A DNA stretch of 64,000 bases from Brumimicrobium sp041655765 (GTDB lineage: Bacteria > Bacteroidota > Bacteroidia > Flavobacteriales_D > Crocinitomicaceae): contig JBBAEU010000001.1 of the NCBI GenBank assembly GCA_041655765.1, positions 333,868 through 397,867 on the forward strand. The letters run 5' to 3'. Positions 51,742 through 60,534 of the stretch are shown here, in pieces (within the stretch, counting starts at the first letter, position 1; every line of letters begins with the position of its first letter). A model generated the notes under the pieces. That model had not been told where the DNA came from and made no database searches. It saw nothing but the letters and a program-made list of their open reading frames with translations. A program made the position numbers and the translations under genes.

Positions 51742-52893
51742 ATGAAAAGAGTTTATTTAGATAATGCCGCAACAACTCCTTTGGCTGAGGAAGTTTTTGA
51801 AGAGATGGCTCCATACCTGAAAAACATGTTCGGAAACCCTTCTTCTTCCCATTCTTTTGGAAGAGAAGCAAAAGGACTTTTGGAAACGGCAAGAAGGAAA
51901 GTTGCTCGCTATCTGAACGCAAAACCATCTGAAATTATATTTACTTCTGGAGGTACAGAATCTGATAACATGGTTTTTAATATCGCTATTTACCAGTTAA
52001 ACGTTGAGAGAATCATCACTTCTTCAATTGAACATCACGCTGTAATTCATACAGTTGAAGATAAATCTAATACAAATAAAATTGAATTTGATTTAGTTAA
52101 ATTAGATAAAAAAGGTCATGTTGATTTGGCTCATCTTGAAGAACTTTTGGCATCAAGCGATAAGAAAACACTCGTTTCTTTGATGCACGGAAATAATGAA
52201 ATTGGAAACCTTTTGCCTTTAGAGAAAGTGAGTAAGTTGTGCAGAAAACACAACGCTCATTTTCATTCTGACACAGTTCAAACGATGGCACATTATCGTT
52301 TTGATTTACAAGAATTGGATATCGATTTTATTACCTGCTCTGCACATAAATTTCACGGACCAAAAGGAATTGGGTTCTTGTATATCAATTCCTATATCCA
52401 TGCCGCCCCAATGATTATTGGTGGTTCTCAAGAAAGAGGTCTTAGAGCTGGAACTGTCAACGTTCACAGTGTTTTGGGATTGGCTAAAGCCATGGAAATT
52501 TCTTATGAAAATTTGGAAGCACACCAACAACACATACAAGGCTTAAAATCATACATGATTAAACAGTTAAAAGAAGCTATTGGAGATGTTTACTTTCATG
52601 GTGATGCTACAACACCTGAAAAAAGTCTTTATACTGTTCTCAACGTCAGTTTACCAAAAACTTCAAAAGATTCAATGCTTTTATTTACATTAGACCTAAA
52701 AGGAGTTGCTTGTTCAGGCGGCTCTGCTTGCTCATCTGGAAGCGAAAAAGGCTCACATGTATTGGAAGGGATACAAGCTGATACATCACGACCAAACGTT
52801 CGGTTTTCACTTTCTAGATATACAACAAAAGATGATATTGATTTTGCCGTAAATGTTTTGAAAGAGGTTTTTGAGAAAGAGTTGGTTGGATAA
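51742..52893 (+). CDS. Cysteine desulfurase (NifS/IscS family)
   Basis: PLP enzyme that takes sulfur from cysteine to form an enzyme persulfide. 383 aa. The N-terminus RVYLDNAATTPL is diagnostic; PLP-binding His and Asp at HSDTVQ (175-180), catalytic Lys203 in SAHKFHGPKG, and catalytic Cys330 in SGGSACSSGS, the IscS-type loop. No iscU or suf genes are next to it, so its sulfur acceptor (Fe-S scaffold or tRNA thiolation) is unclear. Its stop directly abuts the convergent symporter stop. Confidence 0.93.
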   Translation: MKRVYLDNAATTPLAEEVFEEMAPYLKNMFGNPSSSHSFGREAKGLLETARRKVARYLNAKPSEIIFTSGGTESDNMVFNIAIYQLNVERIITSSIEHHAVIHTVEDKSNTNKIEFDLVKLDKKGHVDLAHLEELLASSDKKTLVSLMHGNNEIGNLLPLEKVSKLCRKHNAHFHSDTVQTMAHYRFDLQELDIDFITCSAHKFHGPKGIGFLYINSYIHAAPMIIGGSQERGLRAGTVNVHSVLGLAKAMEISYENLEAHQQHIQGLKSYMIKQLKEAIGDVYFHGDATTPEKSLYTVLNVSLPKTSKDSMLLFTLDLKGVACSGGSACSSGSEKGSHVLEGIQADTSRPNVRFSLSRYTTKDDIDFAVNVLKEVFEKELVG

Positions 52894-54609
52894 CTACACA
52901 ATATCTTCGTCAATTACCACAGATGGTTTATTCGGTTTGTTATATATAAACTGAATAATAATTGCAAGTATGATTACCAAGACACAACCAAGCAAATTTA
53001 GCCACAAATAAGGCATCAAATCAAGCCACCAAACAACGACAACAATGATTTGGGTAATAATCGCAGCGATAAATACAGGCGTTCCTTTTATAAACTTGAA
53101 AAAGAAAGCCAACAAGAAGATTCCTAAAACATTTCCATAAAAGATGGAGCCAATTATATTTACCAATTGAATCAAATTATCAAATAAACTCGCTGTGCAA
53201 GCAAAGGTAATTGCCAAAACTCCCCACATAAATGTAAACCATTTTGAGGCCCTTACATAATGCTTCTCTGGTTTTTCTTTTTTAACATTTCGCCTGTATA
53301 AGTCGATCACCGTAGTTGATGCTAAAGCATTTAACTCTGAGGAAGTTGAAGACATCGCAGCAGAAAAAATTACTGCCAGCAATAAACCAACCAATCCGAT
53401 TGGCAGATAGTTCAAGATAAAATGGATAAAGACATAATCTTTGTCGTTGGTTTCCACGTTTTTATCTATTTTGGCGATTATTTTTTTTGCTTCAGCCCTT
53501 AAATTTGATTCAGCTTGGTTATAAATCACCAATTCCGTTCTAACAGACTCTCTTTGTCTATCTGTTTCTGCATTCGCATAAGCCAAAGACATTTTAGATT
53601 TAAACTCTAAAATTTCATCCAATTTATTTTGAACATGCCTATATTCCATAGCGTAAGGCGATTCTAAAACGGCTTGTTCTGCTGCAGGGTTGAAATTGAC
53701 AGGCGTTGGATTAAATTGGTAAAAAACGAACACCAAAACACCCACCAATAAAATAAAAAACTGCATCGGAACTTTAAGGAATCCATTAAAAATCATTCCT
53801 AACTGACTTTCACGGATTGATTTACCAGATAAGTAGCGCTGCACTTGACTTTGATCGGTTCCAAAATAAGAAAGAGAAAGGAAAGTTCCTCCGATAATTC
53901 CAGTCCAAACTGTATATCTATTTTCAAGGTCAAAACTAAAGTTTAAGACTTCCATTTTTCCACTTGCTCCAGCAACTTCCAATGCTTTTGTGAATGACAT
54001 TCCATCGGGTAGGTATTGAAGAGCTAGATAAAAGACAATAAACATTCCGGCAAAAATCACAGCCATTTGTTGTTTTTGAGTAATGTTGACCGCTTTTGTC
54101 CCACCTGCAACCGTATAAATTATCACCAATGTCCCAATGGCAATATTCAGAGCAAATAAATTCCATCCCAATACAGCTGAAAGAATAATTGCTGGTGCAA
54201 AAATGGTAATTCCTGTCGCCATCCCTCTTTGAATTAAGAAAAGAATGGCTGTTAAAGTTCTCGTTTTTTGATCAAACCGTCCTTCTAAAAATTCGTAGGC
54301 TGTAAAAACCTTTAAACGGTGATAAATTGGAATAAAAACAGAAGCGACAATAACAACAGCAATAGGCAATCCGAAGTAAAACTGGACAAAACCCATTCCA
54401 TCGTGATAGGCTTGTCCTGGCGTTGATAAAAAAGTTATTGCACTGGCTTGTGTCGCCATAACAGACAACCCAATTGTCCACCATTTCGCTGAATTACCAC
54501 CTTTTAAATATTCAGTAACTGTTTGTTTGCTGTTTTTTGTTTTATAATACCCATACAAAACAATGAATGCCAAAGTACCTAATAAAACAATCCAATCTAA
54601 TAGCGCCAT
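52894..54609 (-). CDS. Sodium:solute symporter (SSS family)
   Basis: 571 aa with about 13-14 transmembrane helices. SSS signature features: LSVMATQASAITFLSTPGQAYHDG, YGLP-type GLPIAVVIVAS, AYEFLEGRFDQKTR, VAGGTKAVNITQKQQ, SYFGTDQSQVQRYLSGKS and FSAAMSSTSSELNALASTTV with the Na2-site Ser/Thr. An unusual soluble, coiled-coil-like insert (about 340-405, YRHVQNKLDEILEFKSKM) sits between two helices. Substrate unknown. The ATG directly follows the stop of a 36-codon membrane ORF, with no gap. Confidence 0.9.
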   Translation of the reverse strand: MALLDWIVLLGTLAFIVLYGYYKTKNSKQTVTEYLKGGNSAKWWTIGLSVMATQASAITFLSTPGQAYHDGMGFVQFYFGLPIAVVIVASVFIPIYHRLKVFTAYEFLEGRFDQKTRTLTAILFLIQRGMATGITIFAPAIILSAVLGWNLFALNIAIGTLVIIYTVAGGTKAVNITQKQQMAVIFAGMFIVFYLALQYLPDGMSFTKALEVAGASGKMEVLNFSFDLENRYTVWTGIIGGTFLSLSYFGTDQSQVQRYLSGKSIRESQLGMIFNGFLKVPMQFFILLVGVLVFVFYQFNPTPVNFNPAAEQAVLESPYAMEYRHVQNKLDEILEFKSKMSLAYANAETDRQRESVRTELVIYNQAESNLRAEAKKIIAKIDKNVETNDKDYVFIHFILNYLPIGLVGLLLAVIFSAAMSSTSSELNALASTTVIDLYRRNVKKEKPEKHYVRASKWFTFMWGVLAITFACTASLFDNLIQLVNIIGSIFYGNVLGIFLLAFFFKFIKGTPVFIAAIITQIIVVVVWWLDLMPYLWLNLLGCVLVIILAIIIQFIYNKPNKPSVVIDEDIV

Positions 54610-54720
54610 CTAGTTATAGTGATTTGTTATAAAGTAAAATATAATGATATAACCAAGATTTGATAAAAGCAGAAGGGTATAAATTGGTTTCCATTGATAT
54701 TTTTTCGGAGAATCATTCAT
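54610..54720 (-). CDS. Small membrane protein (36 aa) upstream of the symporter
   Basis: An ATG at 54718-54720 opens a 36-codon frame beginning MNDSPKKYQWKPIYTLLLLS and ending TNHYN. One transmembrane helix (about 13-32) is preceded by a basic segment, so the N-terminus should be inside. The stop TAG (54610-54612) abuts the symporter ATG (54607-54609). It lies 20 nt after the GlmU-like gene. Small subunits next to sodium symporters are known in other families; whether this is one is inference. Confidence 0.6.
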   Translation of the reverse strand: MNDSPKKYQWKPIYTLLLLSNLGYIIIFYFITNHYN

Positions 54721-54740
54721 AGGCTAAATATAATAAAATT

Positions 54741-55889
54741 TTACACTTCTTTAAAAAGATGCACAATAATTTCTTTTTCAGCTAGAGTTAATGACTTTCC
54801 TCTTCTTTCCATCATTTTATAGATAGACTCCAAAACCCTATCCAAATCATAAATTGGAGATTTATACAATCCTCCCCAAGAGAAATTAGAAACATATTTT
54901 GGTGGAAATTCGGAGCAAAAAATATTAGCGGAAATCCCAATTACCGTTGCAGTATTCAACATTGTATTGATTGAAGTCTTTGAAAAATCACCCATTACAA
55001 CTCCCATAAACTGTACGTTTGTTTGTTCTACTTTTTTGGTGTGATAATTATACGTCTTAACATTACCATAATTATTTTTAAGATTTGAACAGTTTGTATC
55101 TGCCCCCAAATTACACCATTCTCCAATGAGAGAATTTCCAATAAATCCGTCGTGACCTTTATTGGAATAGGCTTGAAAAATAACGTTATTCACTTCTCCC
55201 CCAACTTTACAATGTGGGCCAAGAGATGTTGCGCCGTAAACTTTTGTGGATAATTTTAAAACACTACGCTCCGCCATGGCCAATCCACCACGAACAACAG
55301 AACCCTCCATTATTTCTGCGTCTTTTCCAATGTATATGGGGCCTTCTTTAACATTTAAAACAGCACATTCAACAACTGCACCTTCTTCGATGAATAATTG
55401 ATTTTCATCACCCAACAAAGTGTTTGTAGAAGACAGTTTTTTTGAAGTCTTATTTTTCGTATATGCAGCAAAATCTGCCTTTAGAATCTGATCGTTTTTC
55501 TGAAACAAATCCCAACGATTTTCTAAAATCACTATCTTATCCGACTGGATAGCGTTTGTTCGATTAATGTTAAATTCTTTTCCACGATGTGCAACAAAAA
55601 TATCATTTACAAACAAAGATTCATCTTGATTCAATTTTTCAATTTCATTGAGAATAAATTCATTTGGAATAACCGCAGCATTTACCCAAAAATTATCTTC
55701 TATCTGATTTGTCGCGAATCTTTTTGATAAGTAACTTTCAGTTTGAAAAGAAACAGAAGCATTTGGTCGATAAAACTGCCATCTTTCATCATTTGTCCAC
55801 ATTCCAGCACGTAAATTCCCAACGGGGCGCGTCAATGTAAGTGGGGCAAAAGTGAGATGATTATTATAATCGTGTAAGATAATATTCAT
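54741..55889 (-). CDS. GlmU-like sugar nucleotidyltransferase / left-handed beta-helix protein
   Basis: 382 aa. The N-terminal part (IILHDYNNHLTFAPLTLTRPVGNLRAGMW) matches the putative nucleotidyltransferase region of the Bacteroidota 'GlmU family' proteins; it lacks the canonical GxGTRM motif. The C-terminal part is a hexapeptide beta-helix (GPIYIGKDAEIMEGSVVRG, STKVYGATSLGPHCKVGGEV, GFIGNSLIGEWCNLGADTN, VMGDFSKTSINTML, TVIGISANIFCS). So it may be an acyl- or nucleotidyltransferase-like enzyme of unknown substrate. Starts an operon with the small ORF and symporter. Confidence 0.82.
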   Translation of the reverse strand: MNIILHDYNNHLTFAPLTLTRPVGNLRAGMWTNDERWQFYRPNASVSFQTESYLSKRFATNQIEDNFWVNAAVIPNEFILNEIEKLNQDESLFVNDIFVAHRGKEFNINRTNAIQSDKIVILENRWDLFQKNDQILKADFAAYTKNKTSKKLSSTNTLLGDENQLFIEEGAVVECAVLNVKEGPIYIGKDAEIMEGSVVRGGLAMAERSVLKLSTKVYGATSLGPHCKVGGEVNNVIFQAYSNKGHDGFIGNSLIGEWCNLGADTNCSNLKNNYGNVKTYNYHTKKVEQTNVQFMGVVMGDFSKTSINTMLNTATVIGISANIFCSEFPPKYVSNFSWGGLYKSPIYDLDRVLESIYKMMERRGKSLTLAEKEIIVHLFKEV

Positions 55890-55914
55890 TGCTGATTTCC
55901 TTAGTTTATAACAA

Positions 55915-55922
55915 CAAATTTA
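55915..55922 (-). promoter_or_regulatory. -7 promoter box of the GlmU-like operon
   Basis: Minus-strand TAAATTTG, 25 nt before the ATG at 55889. No -33 at standard spacing. Confidence 0.45.
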
Positions 55923-56028
55923 AAAAGATTTTAGTAACTTTATGAGAATAAATTGGAGTAAAAATCAGATTGTGAATAAGTATTTGAAAATTATACGCAA
56001 AGTCATAAAATCCTACTTAGATAAATCG

Positions 56029-56036
56029 TAATTTTG
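56029..56036 (+). promoter_or_regulatory. -7 promoter box of the transketolase operon
   Basis: TAATTTTG, 19 nt before the ATG at 56056. The 166-nt divergent spacer holds no gene. Confidence 0.45.
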
Positions 56037-56055
56037 AAAAATAAAACTTCATACT

Positions 56056-56898
56056 ATGGATGTTAAAACAATGGAGAAATACGCAACCCAAACACGTAGA
56101 GATATTGTTAGAATGGTTGCAGCTGTTAGTTCTGGTCACCCAGGTGGTTCTTTGGGCTGTGCTGATTTTTTTACAGTGATGTATCACAGAATTTTAAAGC
56201 ACGACCCTGAAAACTTTACAATGGATGGAATAAATGAAGATTTATTTTTTCTTTCAAACGGACATATTTCTCCCGTTTGGTACAGTGTTTTAGCGAGATC
56301 AGGCTATTTCCCAGTGCCAGAGTTGTCAACATTTAGAAAACTTGGATCAAGATTACAAGGTCACCCAAGCGTTGACAAAGGTCTGCCTGGAATTCGCGCT
56401 GCATCTGGATCTTTGGGACAAGGATTGTCAATGGCTATCGGGGCTGCTGAAACAAAAAAACTAAATAACGACGACTGCTTTGTCTATGTTTTAATGGGTG
56501 ATGGCGAACTTCAAGAAGGACAAATTTGGGAAGCAGCACTATATGCGGCCGCAAATAAAGTTGATAATTTGATTGCAACAGTCGATTATAATGGAAGACA
56601 AATTGATGGAGATGTGGATGATGTGCTTACACTCGGAAATTTAAAACAAAAATGGCAAGCTTTTGGCTGGGAAGTGTTAGAAGTGGATGGTCATAATATG
56701 AATGATTTAATTGATATATATGAAAAAGCGCAGTTTTTATCAGGAGATGGAAAGCCAATTATCATTTTAATGAGAACAGAAATGGGGCAAGGCGTCGATT
56801 ATATGATGGGAACGCATAAATGGCATGGATCAGCTCCAAACGATGAGCAATTACAAGACGCATTAAATCAATTGGAAGAAACTTTGGGCGACTATTAA
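56056..56898 (+). CDS. Transketolase, N-terminal (thiamine-diphosphate) subunit
   Basis: 280 aa, the first half of a split transketolase. Motifs: GHPGGSLGCADFFTVMYH, SNGHISPVWYSVLA, GSLGQGLSMAIGAAE, and the ThDP/Mg-binding GDGELQEGQIWEA...VDYN region. It ends after HKWHGSAPND, where one-piece enzymes continue into the pyrimidine domain. The partner half lies at 58279-59238. Pentose phosphate pathway, transfer of two-carbon units. A secreted VWA gene lies between the two halves. Confidence 0.95.
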   Translation: MDVKTMEKYATQTRRDIVRMVAAVSSGHPGGSLGCADFFTVMYHRILKHDPENFTMDGINEDLFFLSNGHISPVWYSVLARSGYFPVPELSTFRKLGSRLQGHPSVDKGLPGIRAASGSLGQGLSMAIGAAETKKLNNDDCFVYVLMGDGELQEGQIWEAALYAAANKVDNLIATVDYNGRQIDGDVDDVLTLGNLKQKWQAFGWEVLEVDGHNMNDLIDIYEKAQFLSGDGKPIIILMRTEMGQGVDYMMGTHKWHGSAPNDEQLQDALNQLEETLGDY

Positions 56899-56926
56899 AA
56901 CATCCTCTTCTTTAAAAAGAAGTGTT

Positions 56927-58282
56927 ATGAAAAAATTTGTATTTGTTTTCCTAATTTGTTTCCTTGGTTGGAATTTATATTCTCAACAAGAATTGACACG
57001 TATTCTATTTATTTTGGATGCTTCTAATTCAATGAACGAACGCTGGGACAAACAGTCACGATTTTCAGTCGCAAAAGATGTTTTATCAAAGGCTGTAGAT
57101 AGTTTAAAAGGTATTCCTAACTTAGAAATCGCATTGCGTGTTTACGGACATCAATCTCCTGTTACAGCAACATATCAAGATTGTGCAGACACAAAATTAG
57201 AAGTACCATTTGGTTCCAACAATCATCAAGCCATTCAACGAAAAATTAAAACAATTCTAGCAAAAGGAACAACACCCATCATCCGCTCATTGGAACAAGC
57301 CGCTGACGATTTCCCTGATAATAACTCTAGAAATATCATCATTCTTATTACAGATGGAATTGAAGCATGCGATGAAGAACCTTGTGTGATAGCTGATAAA
57401 CTCCGCGCAAAAGGAATTACAATTAGCCCATTCGTAATTGGTTTAGGGTTGGATATGACATTTTTGGATCACTTTGCATGCTACGGAAATTATCAATCGG
57501 CGGAAGACCCAACGGTTTTTAGAACAGTAATGAAAGATGTTGTCAATCGTGCTTTGGTAAATACCACAACGCAAATTAACCTCAATACAATCGAAGGAAG
57601 ACCACTAGAAACAGACGTAACCATGTATCTTTACAAAGCAGGAACAAACGAATTGGTTTATACATATATGCATACACTCAATCGACTTGGTTTGCCCGAT
57701 ACACTTGTTATTTCACCTGATAATAGGTATGATTTGGTTGTAAAAACACTTCCTCAAAAGAGAAAAAACGACATCAGAATACAAAAAAATATTCACAATA
57801 CAATCGAATTAGGTACGCCTCAAGGAATTTTAACTGTTCAATATCGACAGCCAACAAGGTACGATTTTGTCGATGTGCGTGTGTCTGAAAAAGGAAAGTC
57901 TAAAACGCTAAACCATCAAAAAATCAATTACGAACAAAAATATATTGTAGGAGAATACGATATAGAAATTCTTACACTTCCAAGAATTTATATGACTGTA
58001 AATATCGAACAAAGTAGATTGAATCGCGTTTTAATAGATGCACCTGGAGTTTTCAAAACCTCTGCCTTTAAACCAATGATTGGGCAGATTTTTGTAAAAA
58101 AAGAAAATAACGAATTTGAATGGGTTTGCAATTTAAACGACAACAGTAATAATAACGAAATAATTTTGCAACCTGGTAATTATCAATTGGTTTACAGAAG
58201 AAAAGATTTAAAAGAGGCTTCATTTACAAAAACCAGAGATTTTAAAATACATTCTAATAAAACGGTAACTTTAAATTTATGA
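56927..58282 (+). CDS. Secreted von Willebrand factor A (VWA) domain protein
   Basis: 451 aa with a signal peptide (MKKFVFVFLICFLGWNLYSQ). The VWA domain (about 24-215) has the MIDAS motif DASNS (31-35), the conserved TPIIRSLEQAADDFP helix and IIILITDGIEACDEEPC with the MIDAS Asp, so it should bind Mg2+ and a protein or carbohydrate partner. The C-terminal half has three beta-sandwich-like segments (TPQGILTVQYRQ, IVGEYDIEILTLPRIYMTVNI, GNYQLVYRRKDL). It resembles Ca-activated chloride-channel-like VWA proteins in layout. It sits between the split transketolase genes and overlaps the second by 4 nt (ATGA). Confidence 0.88.
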   Translation: MKKFVFVFLICFLGWNLYSQQELTRILFILDASNSMNERWDKQSRFSVAKDVLSKAVDSLKGIPNLEIALRVYGHQSPVTATYQDCADTKLEVPFGSNNHQAIQRKIKTILAKGTTPIIRSLEQAADDFPDNNSRNIIILITDGIEACDEEPCVIADKLRAKGITISPFVIGLGLDMTFLDHFACYGNYQSAEDPTVFRTVMKDVVNRALVNTTTQINLNTIEGRPLETDVTMYLYKAGTNELVYTYMHTLNRLGLPDTLVISPDNRYDLVVKTLPQKRKNDIRIQKNIHNTIELGTPQGILTVQYRQPTRYDFVDVRVSEKGKSKTLNHQKINYEQKYIVGEYDIEILTLPRIYMTVNIEQSRLNRVLIDAPGVFKTSAFKPMIGQIFVKKENNEFEWVCNLNDNSNNNEIILQPGNYQLVYRRKDLKEASFTKTRDFKIHSNKTVTLNL

Positions 58283-59238
58283 TAAATAAAGAAATAAAAA
58301 TAATCGGTGAAAAAGATACACGCTCTGGATTCGGAGAAGGACTTCACGAATTGGGAAAAGAAAATCCAAATGTTGTTGCCTTAACAGCAGACTTAACAGG
58401 GTCATTAAAAATGGATGATTTTAAAAATGATTTTCCAGAGAGATTCTTTCAAGTAGGAATTTCAGAAGCAAACATGATGAGCATGGCAGCTGGAATGACA
58501 ATTGGTGGTAAAATCCCATTTACAGGAACGTTTGCTAACTTTTCTACAGGTAGGGTGTATGACCAAATCCGGCAATCCATTGCTTATTCTCAGAAGAATG
58601 TGAAAATCTGTGCTTCTCATGCTGGGTTAACTTTGGGAGAAGATGGGGCAACACATCAAATATTGGAAGATATTGGTATGATGAAAATGTTGCCCAACAT
58701 GACAGTAATCGTACCGTGCGATTTTAACCAGACAAAGCAAGCCACAAAAGCTATAGCAAATATTGAAGGACCTGTTTATCTTAGATTTGGGCGACCAAAA
58801 GTGCCAATTTTTACAGAAGCAGATACCAAGTTTACTATTGGGAAAGCCGATACTATTTTTGAAGGAAATGATATTACCATTATTGCGTGTGGACATTTGG
58901 TGTTCAAAGCAATTCAAGCAGCACAAACTTTAGCAGAAGAAGGAATTAATGCAGAAGTAATAAACATGCACACCATCAAACCTTTAGATGAAGAAGCGAT
59001 ATTGCGTTCCGTCAGAAAAACTGGTTGTGTCGTTACGGCAGAAGAACACATGATAAATGGAGGTTTGGGTGATTCAGTAGCACAGGTTTTGGCTCGAAAT
59101 CTACCTACTCCACAAGAATATGTTGGCGTTAACGATACGTTTGGAGAAAGTGGAAAACCCAATGAGCTAATGGAAAAATATAATATCGACACAAAAGATA
59201 TTATTGCGGCTGTACGTAAAGTGATTGAAAGGAAATAA
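58279..59238 (+). CDS. Transketolase, C-terminal (pyrimidine and C-domain) subunit
   Basis: 319 aa. Pyrimidine-binding domain features: VVALTADLTGSLKMDDF, FPERFFQVGISEANMMSMAAGM with the catalytic Glu, GTFANFSTGRVYDQIRQSIAY, and HAGLTLGEDGATHQILEDIG. The C-domain has GNDITIIACGHLVFKAIQAA and the closing TFGESGKPNELMEKY. It pairs with 56056-56898. The ATG overlaps the stop of the VWA gene, so its translation depends on that gene's. Confidence 0.95.
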   Translation: MINKEIKIIGEKDTRSGFGEGLHELGKENPNVVALTADLTGSLKMDDFKNDFPERFFQVGISEANMMSMAAGMTIGGKIPFTGTFANFSTGRVYDQIRQSIAYSQKNVKICASHAGLTLGEDGATHQILEDIGMMKMLPNMTVIVPCDFNQTKQATKAIANIEGPVYLRFGRPKVPIFTEADTKFTIGKADTIFEGNDITIIACGHLVFKAIQAAQTLAEEGINAEVINMHTIKPLDEEAILRSVRKTGCVVTAEEHMINGGLGDSVAQVLARNLPTPQEYVGVNDTFGESGKPNELMEKYNIDTKDIIAAVRKVIERK

Positions 59239-59295
59239 ACCTTATTCACACATAAATGGATTTCTATTGCATCGATTTTTTATAAAGAAAGCACA

Positions 59296-60486
59296 TTGAG
59301 TAATATTGAAAAATTTAAAAGTATTCAAGGACAAACAAGTCCAAATCCACTCCTAATTGAAGTTGATTATGCAAAAGGAAGCTATATCTATTCCAAAGGA
59401 GGAAAAGCATATTTAGACATGATTGCAGGTGTTTCAGTTTGCAATATCGGACATAATCACCCTGAAGTTGTCAAAGCAATTAAAAACCAAGTCGATAGAC
59501 ATTTGCATGTGATGGTTTATGGCGAATTTATCCAAGATGCAGAAATAGAAATGGCAGAACGTCTAACGGCAATCCTACCGGAAAGTTTAAACATGGTTTA
59601 TCCTGTGAATTCTGGTACAGAGGCAAATGAAGCAGCCATAAAATTATGCAAAAAAGTGACTGGAAGAAGAGAAATCATAGCTTGTCGCGGTGGCTATCAT
59701 GGAAACACAAACGGAAGCCTCAGTTTATCCGATAAAAAGACCAAAACTGAGCCATTTGAACCTTTGTTACCTGAAGTGAAATTTATCAAGTTTAATGACT
59801 TTAATGACATTTCAAAAATTACAGAAGATACGGCAGGTATTTTTATTGAAACAATTCAAGGCGACGCTGGTGTTCGTCAAGGAACCAAAGAATGGTTAAC
59901 AGCTATTCGCAAACGCTGCAATGAAACTGGTGCGCAACTTGTCTTTGATGAAATTCAGTGTGGACTAGGAAGAACGGGAAAAAATTTTGCTTTTGAACAT
60001 GTTGGTGTTGTTCCCGATATACTAACACTCGGCAAGGCATTGGGCGGAGGAATGCCCATCGGTGCATTGATAAGCAAAAAAGAAAAATTGTTAACGTTGA
60101 GTTATGATCCAATCTTGGGACATATTTCAACATTTGCTGGTCATCCAGTAGTTTGTGCTTCGTCAGCTGCTTTTCTTAAAGTTTTATCAAAAATAAACTA
60201 TCAAGAGGTTGAAGAAATTGGAGCTTTTATAGAAAAATCTCTACTTCAACATACTTTGGTAAAAGAAATTCGCCGTGTAGGAATGATGTTTGCTGTTGAT
60301 ATGCCAAGTGAAAACATCGTCAATCAAATTGTAATGAATTGCATGGAAGAAGGTCTTCTCTCCTACTGGTTTTTATCTCATCCTGATAGTTTTAGGCTGA
60401 GTCCACCATTAACCATAAACATGGAAGATGCAAAAAAAGGAGTAAATATTATTCTTAATGTAATGGACAATATTAAACAGAAATAG
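59296..60486 (+). CDS. Class III aminotransferase (aspartate/ornithine-type family)
   Basis: 396 aa PLP enzyme of fold type I. Motifs: NSGTEANEAAIKLC (PLP phosphate contact), GGYHGNT, LVFDEIQCGLGRTG with Asp218, and the catalytic Lys247 in LTLGKALGGGMPIGA. It fits the acetylornithine/ornithine/4-aminobutyrate family; in Bacteroidota it is usually annotated as aspartate aminotransferase family protein, and the true substrate is open. The start codon is TTG (59296-59298); no in-frame ATG lies upstream, and the first internal Met (42) is too far in. Confidence 0.88.
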   Translation: MSNIEKFKSIQGQTSPNPLLIEVDYAKGSYIYSKGGKAYLDMIAGVSVCNIGHNHPEVVKAIKNQVDRHLHVMVYGEFIQDAEIEMAERLTAILPESLNMVYPVNSGTEANEAAIKLCKKVTGRREIIACRGGYHGNTNGSLSLSDKKTKTEPFEPLLPEVKFIKFNDFNDISKITEDTAGIFIETIQGDAGVRQGTKEWLTAIRKRCNETGAQLVFDEIQCGLGRTGKNFAFEHVGVVPDILTLGKALGGGMPIGALISKKEKLLTLSYDPILGHISTFAGHPVVCASSAAFLKVLSKINYQEVEEIGAFIEKSLLQHTLVKEIRRVGMMFAVDMPSENIVNQIVMNCMEEGLLSYWFLSHPDSFRLSPPLTINMEDAKKGVNIILNVMDNIKQK

Positions 60487-60487
60487 G

Positions 60488-60504
60488 CATTGTAAATACA
60501 ATGT
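60488..60504 (+). other. Small hairpin after the aminotransferase gene
   Basis: CATTGT-AAAT-ACAATG, 6-bp stem, no T-run. Probably not a terminator; it may protect the 3' end or be chance. Confidence 0.25.
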
Positions 60505-60534
60505 CTGTGCGATTATAATATATAAAGGTATAAA

